This document shows, piece by piece, positions 38,972-47,773 of a DNA stretch of 64,000 bases. A model generated the notes under the pieces. It worked only from the letters and a program-made list of their open reading frames with translations. It did no database searches and was not told the origin of the DNA. Source of the stretch: Fabrea salina (taxonomy: Eukaryota; Ciliophora; Heterotrichea; Heterotrichida; Fabreidae); contig JALIHJ010000011.1 in NCBI GenBank assembly GCA_022984795.1, positions 1-64,000 on the forward strand, read 5' to 3'. Every line of letters begins with the position of its first letter. The stretch's first letter is position 1. Both the position numbers and the translations under genes were made by a program.

Positions 38972-39538
38972 TTAAGTCTGTCCAATTAAAACTCCGCGCT
39001 CTGTAACTATGTAGTGCAGAGGCAAGTCGTAAGCCCCCACTGGAACTTGGTCTACTTCTTGGCCTGAATAGGCCACTCCAACTCTTAAAGCATTTTTATG
39101 TTTAGAAAAGGTTCTGTCGTAAAAGCCGCCTCCGTAACCCAGTCTGAACCCTTTTTTGTCAAAGGCAAGTAAAGGAGTTATGAACACTTCAGGGACTTCT
39201 TGGCCTTGGCACTCCTTTGGACACATGATTCCGTACTGACCTTTTTCTAAAGAAGCAACTTGTCCGTCCCACCTACGGAACACTAAAGCCTGTCCTTTCT
39301 GGAGTACCACTGGCAAACATATAGTGTGCCCTTGCTTCCCCAAGTGCTGCAGTAAAGGCACTGGGTCAAACTCTCCCTCTAAAGGAAAGTACCCTCCGAA
39401 AACTCTGGCTTCTTTAGGAATTACTGACTGGAGGGCAGGAATAGTTGCTTTAAGTAGCTCGTGGGAGAGTTTTCTGTACTCAGTGTGCAGTTGGAGTCTT
39501 TTGAGTTTCATGAGTTTCCTCAACGCAGATTTGTTCAT
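38972..39538 (-). CDS. MTHFS: 5-formyltetrahydrofolate cyclo-ligase
   Basis: 188 aa, the usual size. The enzyme converts 5-formyltetrahydrofolate to 5,10-methenyltetrahydrofolate using ATP, in cytosolic one-carbon metabolism. Diagnostic motifs: KEARVFGGYFPLEGEFD near 43-59 and the ATP/substrate loop GFRLGYGGGFYDR near 131-143, followed by the helix and VPVGAYDLPLHYIVTE strand. The basic N terminus MNKSALRKLMKLKRLQLH matches the family's first helix and is not a signal peptide. It is the only clear folate enzyme in the window. Same-strand neighbours are 6 and 12 bp away. Confidence 0.96.
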   Translation of the reverse strand: MNKSALRKLMKLKRLQLHTEYRKLSHELLKATIPALQSVIPKEARVFGGYFPLEGEFDPVPLLQHLGKQGHTICLPVVLQKGQALVFRRWDGQVASLEKGQYGIMCPKECQGQEVPEVFITPLLAFDKKGFRLGYGGGFYDRTFSKHKNALRVGVAYSGQEVDQVPVGAYDLPLHYIVTERGVLIGQT

Positions 39539-39550
39539 ATTAGTTAATTA

Positions 39551-40111
39551 CTACTTGTCGAGCATACTCATAGGGGCTCTGTATAAAGCATCTGTTTGCC
39601 TAGAAAGTCCTTGTGAAATGTTTTCAGCAAGGGCGTCTAACTGGTTCTTAAAGTAAAAGCCCACAAAGCCAATGCTGCAAAATACAGCACTAAGCACACA
39701 AAGAACTCCAAAAAGTCCCATGTTCCAAGCCACTTTGTAGTTCTCTATTTTAAAAGAAAACTCAAGTAAACAGTACACTAAGTAAGCCAAAGTTAAGTTT
39801 CTGACATGGTTAGAGTCTTGAAATAGTTCTTTTTTCCTCATATGCTTAATTCCCCTTAAGGCCAAGTAGCCCACATATACTCCGTAGACAGAAACCAAGG
39901 AACCCACAACTAAAGTAACTACTTCTTGCCACTCGAACTTGTGATCAACAATGAAACTCACTACTTGGAGTCCCAACTTCGAAAAAAAGAAAACTTCTAA
40001 AAACCAAGAAAAAGCCTTTGCTTCTCCGCCTGTAATTTTGATTTGAAGGTCTTGGTGCAGTTTAGTGGCTTTGTCTTTTTTGCCAAAATTAAAGCTTACA
40101 GTTTCTGCCAT
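39551..40111 (-). CDS. Four-span membrane protein, unknown
   Basis: 186 aa. A short cytoplasmic N terminus (MAETVSFNFGKKDKATK) precedes four hydrophobic segments at about 35-55, 65-85, 105-120 and 130-150. A basic loop (LRGIKHMRKKEL) lies between spans 2 and 3. The C terminus (155-186) is soluble. No family is recognised; the layout recalls small tetraspan proteins. Its ATG abuts the TAA of the upstream gene with no base between (TAA|ATG), the second of three such junctions in this window. It ends in TAG. Confidence 0.85.
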   Translation of the reverse strand: MAETVSFNFGKKDKATKLHQDLQIKITGGEAKAFSWFLEVFFFSKLGLQVVSFIVDHKFEWQEVVTLVVGSLVSVYGVYVGYLALRGIKHMRKKELFQDSNHVRNLTLAYLVYCLLEFSFKIENYKVAWNMGLFGVLCVLSAVFCSIGFVGFYFKNQLDALAENISQGLSRQTDALYRAPMSMLDK

Positions 40112-40567
40112 TTAATTATTTAGCAACTGGGATAGTTTTTGGAGTTTGCTTTGAACAGCAGGGGGTGCAGCGGCACTTTTGAGTTGGTCTAAGTGGGCTT
40201 GGGCACTAGAGATCTCTTGAAGCAAAACAGCTTTGCGGAGTCTTTCTTGTGAAAGGTTTTGGTGGAGTGTTTGGCAAGCACTGAGGAGGTCCTGGTTGAG
40301 TTGGGCTTCTTGTTGGGACTCTTCTTGGAGTTCAGGGGTTTCTTTGAAGATTTCTTTTACGTGTTTGGAAAAGTTAGGAGAAGTTTCTAGCATGCTGTTT
40401 TCAAAGTTGGCTTTTAGGTTGTTGACTACGTTTGTGACTTGGGAAGCAGACAGTCCAGCTTCAAGCATTGCTTTTTCGTAGTTGTTTAGCATCGAGTAAA
40501 TGCTGGAACTAAACCCTTCCAACACACTTTTGATCAAAGAATTCGCAGTTTCTTCTGTTTGTCTCAT
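40112..40567 (-). CDS. Small helical protein, unknown
   Basis: 151 aa, almost entirely helical, with a coiled coil at about 85-148 (QEESQQEAQLNQDLL, SQERLRKAVLLQEISSAQAHLDQLK). No signal peptide. The pattern resembles small subunits of kinetochore, tethering or axonemal complexes, but no family can be named. It ends in LLNN and TAA, directly followed by the ATG of the membrane-protein gene. Confidence 0.8.
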   Translation of the reverse strand: MRQTEETANSLIKSVLEGFSSSIYSMLNNYEKAMLEAGLSASQVTNVVNNLKANFENSMLETSPNFSKHVKEIFKETPELQEESQQEAQLNQDLLSACQTLHQNLSQERLRKAVLLQEISSAQAHLDQLKSAAAPPAVQSKLQKLSQLLNN

Positions 40568-40640
40568 TTTTACCGCTAAGTTTCGAACTACGTAACAAAT
40601 TTATAATAGACTCAGGCACAGACGAAGAGTGCCTTTAAAG

Positions 40641-40958
40641 TTAGATCTTCGCTTGAAGCATTCCTAACATCAGTTGCTTGTGTGAGCTTAGGGCTTCTGA
40701 GAACTTTCTGTCGAAGTCTTTCATAAATTCCCCGACACCACTTGTCCCACTCACTTTGTCTTCTAGAGTTTCGCCAAAACGGACTGGACCTGTGCAGCAT
40801 CTATGCTGTCTTCTGTCAGGGAACCGCGGACTCTTGAGTATGCTTTTGTTGGCTTTGCTAGAGGGAGTGCTCAAAGGAGTCAGTAAGTCTATTTGGTCTT
40901 CGCTGTAGTCTGTGGATGTGTCACACCCCCTTTGGCTTTGCTCGCCTTCTTTAGCCAT
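40641..40958 (-). CDS. Small Ser/Thr-rich protein, unknown
   Basis: 105 aa with a clear ATG at 40958 and a TAA stop. The N-terminal half is Ser/Thr/Pro-rich (DLLTPLSTPSSKANKSILKSPRF) with several minimal SP/TP sites that a proline-directed kinase such as a CDK could phosphorylate. The C-terminal half is helical (KDFDRKFSEALSSHKQLMLGML). No family is recognised. A TATA-like TATATAAAAGGG lies upstream near 40963-40974 in plus-strand order. Confidence 0.7.
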   Translation of the reverse strand: MAKEGEQSQRGCDTSTDYSEDQIDLLTPLSTPSSKANKSILKSPRFPDRRQHRCCTGPVRFGETLEDKVSGTSGVGEFMKDFDRKFSEALSSHKQLMLGMLQAKI

Positions 40959-41167
40959 TCACCTATATAAAAGGGTTTCAACAATAGGGTATTTTAGTTT
41001 ACGGACAAACTCAGTGCAGTAGAGGCCAGTGCTTACTAGTTAGGAGGTAAACATTATTGGTCTAACTTATATGATTAGACTGGACAGTTTAAAAGAGTTA
41101 GTAAATTACTAGTATTAATAAACTCACTTGAGAATTATTTAAATACCCATTTTTAAGCTTCTGATAA
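40959..41167. promoter_or_regulatory. 209-bp divergent promoter region
   Basis: The widest divergent interval apart from the chromosome end, between the Ser/Thr-rich gene and the START-domain gene. No reading frame of note. It contains TATATAAAAGGG (about 40963) near one start, and an AT-rich run with two ACTAGT words and TTTAAATACCC near the other. Assignment as promoter DNA rests only on position. Confidence 0.45.
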
Positions 41168-41782
41168 ATGGAAGAAGGCTGGGAAACTAGAGGAAAAGCT
41201 GTTCTGGAAGAAACATTTAACGAGTGCAAGTCTTACCTCAACGCCCCCAACTGGGAGTGGGAGTTCGTGAAGGAACTAGAAGGGGTGCACATTTTCCGAA
41301 TGCCCGGACCTAACAACATGTCAGTGTCCAAGGCAGAGTGCTTCCTAGAAAAGTCCCCTGAACAAATTTTCCAGTACATCAACAACCCCCAACACACAGA
41401 AAGGTTCGGACCTAAGTGCAAAGAGTTCAAAGTACTTGAGGAAGGCTCAGACATCAGACTCCAGTACCTCCAATTCAAAGTCAAGTGGCCCATGGAAAAC
41501 AGAGAAATACTTTACGTAGAGGGTCCCAAGCAGGACGACATAGCCCATTACCTCGTGGCCAAAAGCCTAGACACCAACATTCCTGTTGAAAAAAAGCACA
41601 CAAGGGCGTTTATGCACCTTTATGCAATCCAAGTCAAGTCTTTAGGAGACGGCCAGACCCAAATTAAACTAGTAGTTCAAGTAGACCCTAAAGGACACGC
41701 TCCTGGAATTTTTGCTAAAAGTCTGCAAGCTGGCATAGCCTCTGACCTCAAAGAGCTCAAAAAAGCCCTTAGCAAGCTGTAA
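41168..41782 (+). CDS. START-domain lipid-binding protein
   Basis: 204 aa that form essentially one START domain: WEFVKELEGVHIFRMPG (about 28-45), AECFLEKSPEQIFQYINN, the ILYVEGPK strand, and the long C-terminal helix (FAKSLQAGIASDLKELKKAL). START domains carry sterols, phospholipids or ceramide in a hydrophobic cavity. The protein resembles StAR-related STARD/PCTP-type single-domain members and lacks a signal peptide or membrane span. Preceded by TGATAAATG, typical of starts here. Confidence 0.92.
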   Translation: MEEGWETRGKAVLEETFNECKSYLNAPNWEWEFVKELEGVHIFRMPGPNNMSVSKAECFLEKSPEQIFQYINNPQHTERFGPKCKEFKVLEEGSDIRLQYLQFKVKWPMENREILYVEGPKQDDIAHYLVAKSLDTNIPVEKKHTRAFMHLYAIQVKSLGDGQTQIKLVVQVDPKGHAPGIFAKSLQAGIASDLKELKKALSKL

Positions 41783-41836
41783 ATACTGTAGATAAATAAA
41801 CCAATATTTTGCAGTTCAGCATATTTTATAATAATT

Positions 41837-42970
41837 ATGTCGCAAGAAACGCTAGACAATCACCTGAAAGACTCCCACTCGATTCTGGCCCAAGTTAACC
41901 CCCAAACTCTCCACAGTGCTATTTCTCGGTTTCCCTACAGAGCGTCACTCATGCTGCTGCCATCTAGCGAAGTGAGTTCCGCGCTCAAGTCCACAATCCG
42001 TTCTTTAAGATCTTTTGGAACGCACTTCCCCTACCCTGTTCCTGCTCCCGACAGTGAAGAAGAGTCTGAAGAAGAAGCACAACCTTCAGTTCCCAACATT
42101 GCACAGCAAATAATTGACGAAGACCTAGTTTCCTTAGGTGACTTCCCAGACCCTAACTGCCAACACAGACCAGCCCTTGCAATAACTCCTTTAGACTCCA
42201 AATTCAAAACGTGGAACATTTACGGACTCCTCAACAAAGGCCTTGTTCGCACTGTTAAATTCAACTACCAAGGCCAGAAGTGCCTAGGCTTGTTTTTTGA
42301 GTCTCTCGACCAAGCCAAAGAGGCTTACAAACGCCTAGTTGAGGAGGCTGAGAAGGGAAGGCTAGCCAGTTCGCTGTACAGAATATCAGGAGTCCAGAGT
42401 AAGTTGCAGGTGAAGTGGTTGGTAAATAGGTGCTTAGAAAAAACCCAGGAGTGGAACGGGATCATAGTCAAAGGAATTCCCAAAAACATCACAAAAGAGT
42501 TTTTCCAGAACAAACTCAGAGAAATGGCTACCAAAGTAACGGAGCCTGTATACATAAACTCAGTGCGGTGTTGTTTGATAGTTCTCAGGTCAATAGAGGA
42601 CGCTTACGCCTTGCTGAAGAACTTCCACAAACTCAAAATAAACGCAGAAATCCACATGCACCCCCTTTCTTCGATTTTCAAAAACCCGGGAGAACACACC
42701 AGGTTCGTAGTTCACGGAGAACGCTCTGTCAAACGCAAAAGAGCTAGTTCGGAATCCGAACTCACTAAACACCCTAAGCTCAGAGAAAACCTCCCTGAAG
42801 AGCTAACTACTACAGCTGAAAGCACAGAGGAGGGGGAAGTAGGTCCAGATGAGTTTTACGACTTAACAGAGTATCCTGGAAAATACATATCCAAAGATGG
42901 GGAAATACTAGAACACTCAGGGGTCTTGATTAGGACCTCACATGCTATGAACGACCTAAGTAATGTATAA
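41837..42970 (+). CDS. RRM-like RNA-binding protein
   Basis: 377 aa. Two RRM-like segments at about 125-190 (WNIYGLLNKGLVRTVKFNY, CLGLFFESLDQAKEAYKRL) and 208-275 (GIIVKGIPKNITKEFFQNKL, CLIVLRSIEDAYALL). The second has the better RNP-type pattern. An acidic stretch (DSEEESEEEAQ) lies near 72-83, and a basic KRKR at about 305. The C terminus is acidic. Likely a nuclear mRNA-processing factor; the RRMs are divergent. It starts after TTTATAATAATT. Confidence 0.75.
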   Translation: MSQETLDNHLKDSHSILAQVNPQTLHSAISRFPYRASLMLLPSSEVSSALKSTIRSLRSFGTHFPYPVPAPDSEEESEEEAQPSVPNIAQQIIDEDLVSLGDFPDPNCQHRPALAITPLDSKFKTWNIYGLLNKGLVRTVKFNYQGQKCLGLFFESLDQAKEAYKRLVEEAEKGRLASSLYRISGVQSKLQVKWLVNRCLEKTQEWNGIIVKGIPKNITKEFFQNKLREMATKVTEPVYINSVRCCLIVLRSIEDAYALLKNFHKLKINAEIHMHPLSSIFKNPGEHTRFVVHGERSVKRKRASSESELTKHPKLRENLPEELTTTAESTEEGEVGPDEFYDLTEYPGKYISKDGEILEHSGVLIRTSHAMNDLSNV

Positions 42971-43064
42971 TGAATTAATCCAGCCCGCGGGACCTATTCT
43001 TCTCGACAGTCTTAGCAAGATAACTACTACACAGTCCACTACCCAGGTAATCTAATATTTAATT

Positions 43065-44087
43065 ATGAAAAAGTCTTCAGACCCCTCCGCAGAACTAGCT
43101 GAACTCCGAAAAGTCTCAGCAAACAAAAGGTGTTTTGACTGCCAGCAAGCAACAACCACCTACGCAATTCCTGACTTGGGAGTCTTTATATGCTCTGTTT
43201 GTGGAGGCTTGCACAGAGAGTTCGGGCACAGAGTTAAAGGCCTTTCAACTTCAAACTTTACACAAACTGAAGTAGACAACTTAAAGGCAGGAGGCAACCA
43301 GAAAGCAGCAACTGTGTGGATGGCTCTACACAACCCCAAAACTAACCCTATTCCTAATATCAAAGACACTTCTAGACTCAAAGAATTCATTCGCAACAAA
43401 TACATCCAAAAAAAGTTTTACAAAGAAGAAGAAAAACCTCAGTCCTCAAACTGGGCTGAGTTCAAAGCTCCAGCTCCGAAAGAAACCTCTGTTGACCTTT
43501 TGGGCGAACAAAACGGGTGGAACCCTTTTCCAGATAACTCCGAACCAAAAAAGCCAGACCCTGTTCAGATTCCTGCTAGCCAAGTCCAGAAACCAGTTAT
43601 TGATCAGCTAGAATTCCCCCCTGTGTCTCAAGTTTTTGAGTCCAAACCTCAGCAACCTCAGCAACCTCAACAAACTCAACAAACTCAACAATTTCAATCA
43701 ATGCCCCAGCAACTTCAACAAACTCAACAATTTCAATCAATGCCCCAGCAACCCCAAATGACTTACCCCAACAACTCACTCTCGCCATACGGAAGTCCTC
43801 AATACTCTCCAGGATTAAATCCCCAGCAAACTTTTAACTACCCAAGTTTTTCCCAAAGCACGCCTTACTTGCCCTCCGGTGTACAAAACATTTACTCCCA
43901 GCACTACATGATGCTTTCCCAAGTTTACCAAAGTGCTTACGGAATGCCTTACCCCTACAATTTCCAGCAGTGGCTGTCCATAGTTATCCCTCCACCGCCC
44001 CAGCAAGCACTTCCTCAGCAACCCATTCAAAACGACCCTTTCAAAGACTTAGAGCCAAAAACCAACCCCTTTGACTTGTTTCGTTAA
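43065..44087 (+). CDS. ArfGAP with Gln-rich tail and NPF motif
   Basis: 340 aa. Residues about 12-125 are an ArfGAP domain with the zinc finger CFDC...CSVC and the catalytic arginine in GLHREFGHRVKGLS. It stimulates GTP hydrolysis by Arf proteins on Golgi or endosomal membranes. The closest type is the AGFG/SMAP group. The central region is Gln/Pro-rich, with a nearly perfect tandem duplication of TQQFQSMPQQ (about 43680-43750). The C terminus has two NPF-type motifs (NPFDLFR), ligands for EH-domain endocytic proteins. This supports a clathrin or endosomal adaptor role. Confidence 0.95.
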   Translation: MKKSSDPSAELAELRKVSANKRCFDCQQATTTYAIPDLGVFICSVCGGLHREFGHRVKGLSTSNFTQTEVDNLKAGGNQKAATVWMALHNPKTNPIPNIKDTSRLKEFIRNKYIQKKFYKEEEKPQSSNWAEFKAPAPKETSVDLLGEQNGWNPFPDNSEPKKPDPVQIPASQVQKPVIDQLEFPPVSQVFESKPQQPQQPQQTQQTQQFQSMPQQLQQTQQFQSMPQQPQMTYPNNSLSPYGSPQYSPGLNPQQTFNYPSFSQSTPYLPSGVQNIYSQHYMMLSQVYQSAYGMPYPYNFQQWLSIVIPPPPQQALPQQPIQNDPFKDLEPKTNPFDLFR

Positions 44088-44093
44088 TAAAGT

Positions 44094-45146
44094 TTAAAGA
44101 TACTTCCACTCTGGAACGTGCAAGTGGACAGCTCGACTAGCCCAGTAAGGAAGGGTTTCTAAGAGTGCTTTGGAGTCTTCTAGCATCTTTTGGCCTTCCT
44201 CTTGTCTTTTTTCCATGGTGTTAAGCAAGTTCCCGTATTCTTGGTACAAAAAGGCTTCGTTGAAGTTGTTTTTCTAGGTAACAATTACTCCTTTCAAGGT
44301 GTTGCTGGCACTTCTAAACAGTCCTTCAGCATGCATAGGCTGGCCCTTCTTAGCTAAGTACTTTCCAATGAGTGTGAGTGTTCTGCCCATGTTGTCTTTG
44401 TTTACTTTTTCGTGAAACTTCAGTGAGCACTTCAGCCAACTAAGGGCTTCCTAACTATTCCATACTTCCTCGCGTGAGTTGTCACTAAGAAACTCACCTA
44501 CGTTTGTAAGACAAACTCCTGTAAGTGGGTTTTCCAAGTCGGGGTTTTCAAGGTTTACTTCGTAGGTTTCTTGCTTGTTTTCAAAAACCTTAATGGCTTT
44601 CAATAAGTTAGGCATGACTTGGTCTTGTTCACCCAAGGACTCCCACCACTGGGCACAAGCAAGGTTGTTGAGAGCAAACCCTGTAGAAGAACTTTTTAAG
44701 TAGTTTTTTGCTTCACTAAAGTTTTGGCCTTTCAGCAAGTAAGCAGTTCCAAGCAAAGAGTTGAGTTCTTCTGGCAAAGGAAACTCAGAAAGCGAACTGC
44801 CTAGCTGTATGCATTTGTCTAAGTCTGTGTCCAAGTACTGCTTCATAAGGTTCAAGTAAGAATTAAGCAGTAACTCGTCTTGTCCTTGGTGGTTCTCAAT
44901 GATTTGTTGCAGAGTTTTTTCTGTGTGTTGATGTTTGTGCTGGAGCTTGTAGACGTGAGCAAGCTTGAAAAGAACACAGTGGTAAGGAGACTGCAGTTTA
45001 GAACTGTCCAGAATTTCAAGGCACCTTTTAAACTCCAGTTCAGCCATAGCTAGTTTGTTGGTTTCTACTAAGTGCACTCCTCTTTTGAACTCTTCCAAGC
45101 TTTCAAGAACATCGCTAGAAAAGTACCTTCTGAAGCCCTTCAACAT
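44094..45146 (-). CDS. TPR-like helical protein, three exons
   Basis: 340 aa in three exons with 15-nt introns at 44451-44465 and 44274-44288. The first exon alone ends at TAG after EEVWNS. Splicing yields REEEALSWLKCSLKFHEKV and LKGKNNFNEAFLYQEYGNL. Helix pairs with TPR-like spacing recur through the protein (AMAELEFKRCLEIL, NNLACAQWWESLGEQ, NMGRTLTLIGKYLAKKGQPMHAEGLF). A scaffold for protein complexes is likely; the N terminus MLKGFRRYFSSDVLES is basic and amphipathic, so mitochondrial import is possible. Converges with the ArfGAP gene, 6 bp apart. Confidence 0.88.
44274..44288 (-). other. 15-nt intron 2 of TPR gene
   Basis: GTAATTGTTACCTAG, phase 0. Joins NTLKG to KNNFNEAF; retention stops at TAG. 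Confidence 0.92.
44451..44465 (-). other. 15-nt intron 1 of TPR gene
   Basis: GTATGGAATAGTTAG, phase 0. Joins NSREE to EALSWLKC. It is the one intron of the nine that has GTAT in place of GTAA/GTAC. Confidence 0.92.
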
Positions 45147-45186
45147 TTATCTAGAGTCCTCTGAACTAATGGATTAAGAGAAAAAA

Positions 45187-45669
45187 ATGTCTCGACTAGT
45201 ACTTCTGATATGCGGAGTAAGTGTGGCCTTTGGAGCGTACTACGAACAACTCCAGCAAATCTTCGGGAACTTGATGAGCGGGTACGGAGGACCAGGTTAC
45301 TCCTTCGAAACTGATAAGTGCTTTGGAAGGAAAACTGCACTGATGATAGAAGACGACTTTATCTCTATTTCATACTATACTTCACTTAAGATGTGGGACG
45401 AAGTGGAACTTTCAGTAGAAAACTTAAAAGATGACCTCAAAAAAGCTTTTATGGACTGCGACATTGGTTACATTTACGACTCAGCAGTGTACGACTTAGA
45501 AAACTTCTCTCAAGCCGACTGGACCAAAACTCTGTGGTGGAATAATGTGCTTATATACAGGTACTGCACTGAGATGGTCCAGTACATCTTCCAAAAAGAC
45601 TTCAATGACTCAGCCTTTGACTTGGGCCGTTGCCTTAACTTCATATTCCCGCCTAAGGCTAGATCTTAA
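45187..45669 (+). CDS. Small secreted protein with four cysteines
   Basis: 160 aa. The first 17 or so residues (MSRLVLLICGVSVAFGA) are a signal peptide with cleavage near AFGA|YY. The mature part is acidic and Trp/Tyr-rich and has four cysteines (in DKCF, MDCD, YRYC and LGRC) that could form two disulfides. No transmembrane span follows. I do not recognise the family; a cell-surface or vacuolar lumen role is likely. It starts in a purine-rich context (AGAGAAAAAAATG). Its last 11 bp overlap the end of the opposite-strand coiled-coil gene. Confidence 0.85.
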   Translation: MSRLVLLICGVSVAFGAYYEQLQQIFGNLMSGYGGPGYSFETDKCFGRKTALMIEDDFISISYYTSLKMWDEVELSVENLKDDLKKAFMDCDIGYIYDSAVYDLENFSQADWTKTLWWNNVLIYRYCTEMVQYIFQKDFNDSAFDLGRCLNFIFPPKARS

Positions 45670-46792
45670 ATAACCTAAAGGAATCAAGTAGCTCTTCTTG
45701 GGCCTGGGTCTTCTCCTGGAGCATTTGGGACTTCTTGTCAATGAACCTTTTGATCTTCTCTTGTTCGGGTTTGAGTTGGTTGAGTTGGAGTGACAGCTGG
45801 TGGGAGATCTGCATTAAGTTCTGGAGTTCTTGGTTGGCTTCTTCGTGTGTGTGTTTGAGGGAGTTGACTTCTGAACTTAAGTTGTGGTTGGTTTCCTGGA
45901 TGTTTTCAAGTAACTCTTGTTTTTGGAAGACTTCGTTTTGTTTGGAGTCTAGAGTTTCGAACAGGTCAGAGTAATTGCTGCGGAGTTCTTCTTGTTGGTG
46001 CTTGAGTTTCAGGAGTTGGTCTAAGGAGTTCTGTGCAGTTTGCAACTTGGAGTGGGAGTTTTTGAACTCTTGTTCTTTTTTGTAGAGTTCAGAGGCAAGG
46101 TGTTGTGAGTGGAGTTGTTCTTTTTGGAGGGTTTCTTCTTCCAGAGAAGTTTGGCGTTCTAGGTTTTGGAGTTCTTTGGGTTGGCTTTCTTTGGAGAGTT
46201 GCTGTTGGTGTTTATTGAGGGACACAATGCTTTCCATTAAAGAGTCGTACTCTAGTTGGGCTTGGTGGTTTAGGTCTTTGAGTTTGTGGAGTTTTTGGTT
46301 CATTTCTTGGATTTGGTACTGATAAATTTTTTCTTTTTGTTTGAGATTTTGGATTTTTTCAGCACGCATTTTGTTGTTTTTCTGAAGAGTTTCCCAGACC
46401 TGCACTGCCTGTTCGTACTCGTCTAGGAGTTTGTCAAAGTCTTGTTGGAACTCCAGTATTTCATTTTGGATTTTTTGTTGAGAAGTTACTATTTGGGTGT
46501 GCTCGTTTTCCTTTTCAGAAATGATTTGTTTTTTCTGGACAATGGCCTTTTCTAGGTCTTCTAGGGACGCTTGGGCTTCTGAAACCTTTTCAGAGTACTC
46601 AAAAATTTGGTTTTCTTTGGACTGGGTTTGTTGTTCTAGACTGTTATATTTAGAATTTAAATCTTCTATTTTAGCTTGAAGCTGAGTAGTTAAGTTCTGC
46701 ACGTAGGAGTCGTCTGAAACTTCTTCAAAGAGTTTTTCAAGTTGTTCTAGTTGGGAACTAAGTAACTCGTAGTTAATGTCTTTGCCTTGCAT
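45659..46792 (-). CDS. Coiled-coil protein
   Basis: 377 aa, almost all coiled coil from about residue 10 to 370, dominated by Gln, Glu, Leu and Lys with few Pro or Gly. There is no globular domain. A role as a filament or tether is the natural guess (for example basal-body, centrin-linked or Golgi tether), but no family is identified. It ends in TAG and its coding end overlaps the end of the secreted-protein gene by 11 bp. It diverges from the SHIPPO gene with only 6 bp between start codons. Confidence 0.9.
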   Translation of the reverse strand: MQGKDINYELLSSQLEQLEKLFEEVSDDSYVQNLTTQLQAKIEDLNSKYNSLEQQTQSKENQIFEYSEKVSEAQASLEDLEKAIVQKKQIISEKENEHTQIVTSQQKIQNEILEFQQDFDKLLDEYEQAVQVWETLQKNNKMRAEKIQNLKQKEKIYQYQIQEMNQKLHKLKDLNHQAQLEYDSLMESIVSLNKHQQQLSKESQPKELQNLERQTSLEEETLQKEQLHSQHLASELYKKEQEFKNSHSKLQTAQNSLDQLLKLKHQQEELRSNYSDLFETLDSKQNEVFQKQELLENIQETNHNLSSEVNSLKHTHEEANQELQNLMQISHQLSLQLNQLKPEQEKIKRFIDKKSQMLQEKTQAQEELLDSFRLFKI

Positions 46793-46798
46793 GTATAA

Positions 46799-47734
46799 AT
46801 GTCAGACGTTAACTCAGCGTCCCCTGTCCGGAACCAAACTTCAGACCCTATCCCTATGAACGAAATATACCAACTCGTCAGAGGCAAACCAGAGTTCGGC
46901 ATGGAGGGTTACCAAGTGCCTAAAAGAGGCCAGCTCTTCATAGACAAAGAGCACAAGTTTGGCCGAGCAAAAAAGAAGGACTTGTTTGGAGGCGACCCCA
47001 AAAAAGAAAAAGGCCCTTCACCTACTTCCTACGCTCCAGACATGCAGCAGGTCTCAAAAAGGTACTGGAGTAACCACGTTGCCAAGTTCCCTAATTCCAA
47101 ACGAATAACTATACTTGACGAAGCTTCCAAAAGGAGTCTTTCTGTGCCAGGCCCAGGCAACTACTTCAAAAGTGAAAAAGGCAAGTCAGAGTCACCTACT
47201 AAGTGTCCTATGGGCCATTTTTCCAAGGCAGAAGGTCTGAGTTTCCTAACCACAATTGACTACCATGGAGAAGAATCTCCTGGAGCAGGCCAGTACTTCA
47301 AGTCCGACACAGACCGCGAAAAAACATTTTCCCAGATCGAAAAGAAGTCCCCTGGGTTCAAGTACATCAAAAACAACAAAGAAAAGTCCCCCAAAACCAC
47401 TGAATTAGGACCAGGTTACTACAAAAACCTAGACAAGTCCTACAACTTAATATCTGACAAAAAGTCTTCTCCCAGACATACCTTTAAAAAGTCGAATTCG
47501 CCTAGTTCTTTTGCTATGGCTGCTGACGTTACCAAACACGTTCCAGGCGTAGGTAACTACACTTTGGCCCAGAAGCCCTTTGAGAGTTATTTAATTGGGA
47601 AGAAATCCCGCACTGCAGTAATTTCTAAGTACCAGTTTAAGAGGTTCAGTGAAGACTTTTCTTCCCAGAAAAAGTGGGTTCCAGGTCCCGGTTCTTATGA
47701 AATCCTAAGGCCAGTTCGAAATACCAAGAAGTAG
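46799..47734 (+). CDS. SHIPPO/STPG-type (sperm-tail PG-rich) protein
   Basis: 311 aa with at least five PG-rich repeats spread along the length: VPGPGNYFKSEKG, SPGAGQYFKSD, LGPGYYKNLDK, VPGVGNYTLAQ and VPGPGSYEI. The PGPG(x)Y repeat marks the SHIPPO/ODF3 and STPG proteins that bind the microtubule wall of axonemes and, in other protists, cortical microtubules. The rest is low-complexity and basic. This suggests a microtubule inner or outer protein of cilia. Ends in TAG. Confidence 0.92.
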   Translation: MSDVNSASPVRNQTSDPIPMNEIYQLVRGKPEFGMEGYQVPKRGQLFIDKEHKFGRAKKKDLFGGDPKKEKGPSPTSYAPDMQQVSKRYWSNHVAKFPNSKRITILDEASKRSLSVPGPGNYFKSEKGKSESPTKCPMGHFSKAEGLSFLTTIDYHGEESPGAGQYFKSDTDREKTFSQIEKKSPGFKYIKNNKEKSPKTTELGPGYYKNLDKSYNLISDKKSSPRHTFKKSNSPSSFAMAADVTKHVPGVGNYTLAQKPFESYLIGKKSRTAVISKYQFKRFSEDFSSQKKWVPGPGSYEILRPVRNTKK

Positions 47735-47773
47735 TTATAAACAGTTATAAACAGTTATAAACTTAGTTATCAA

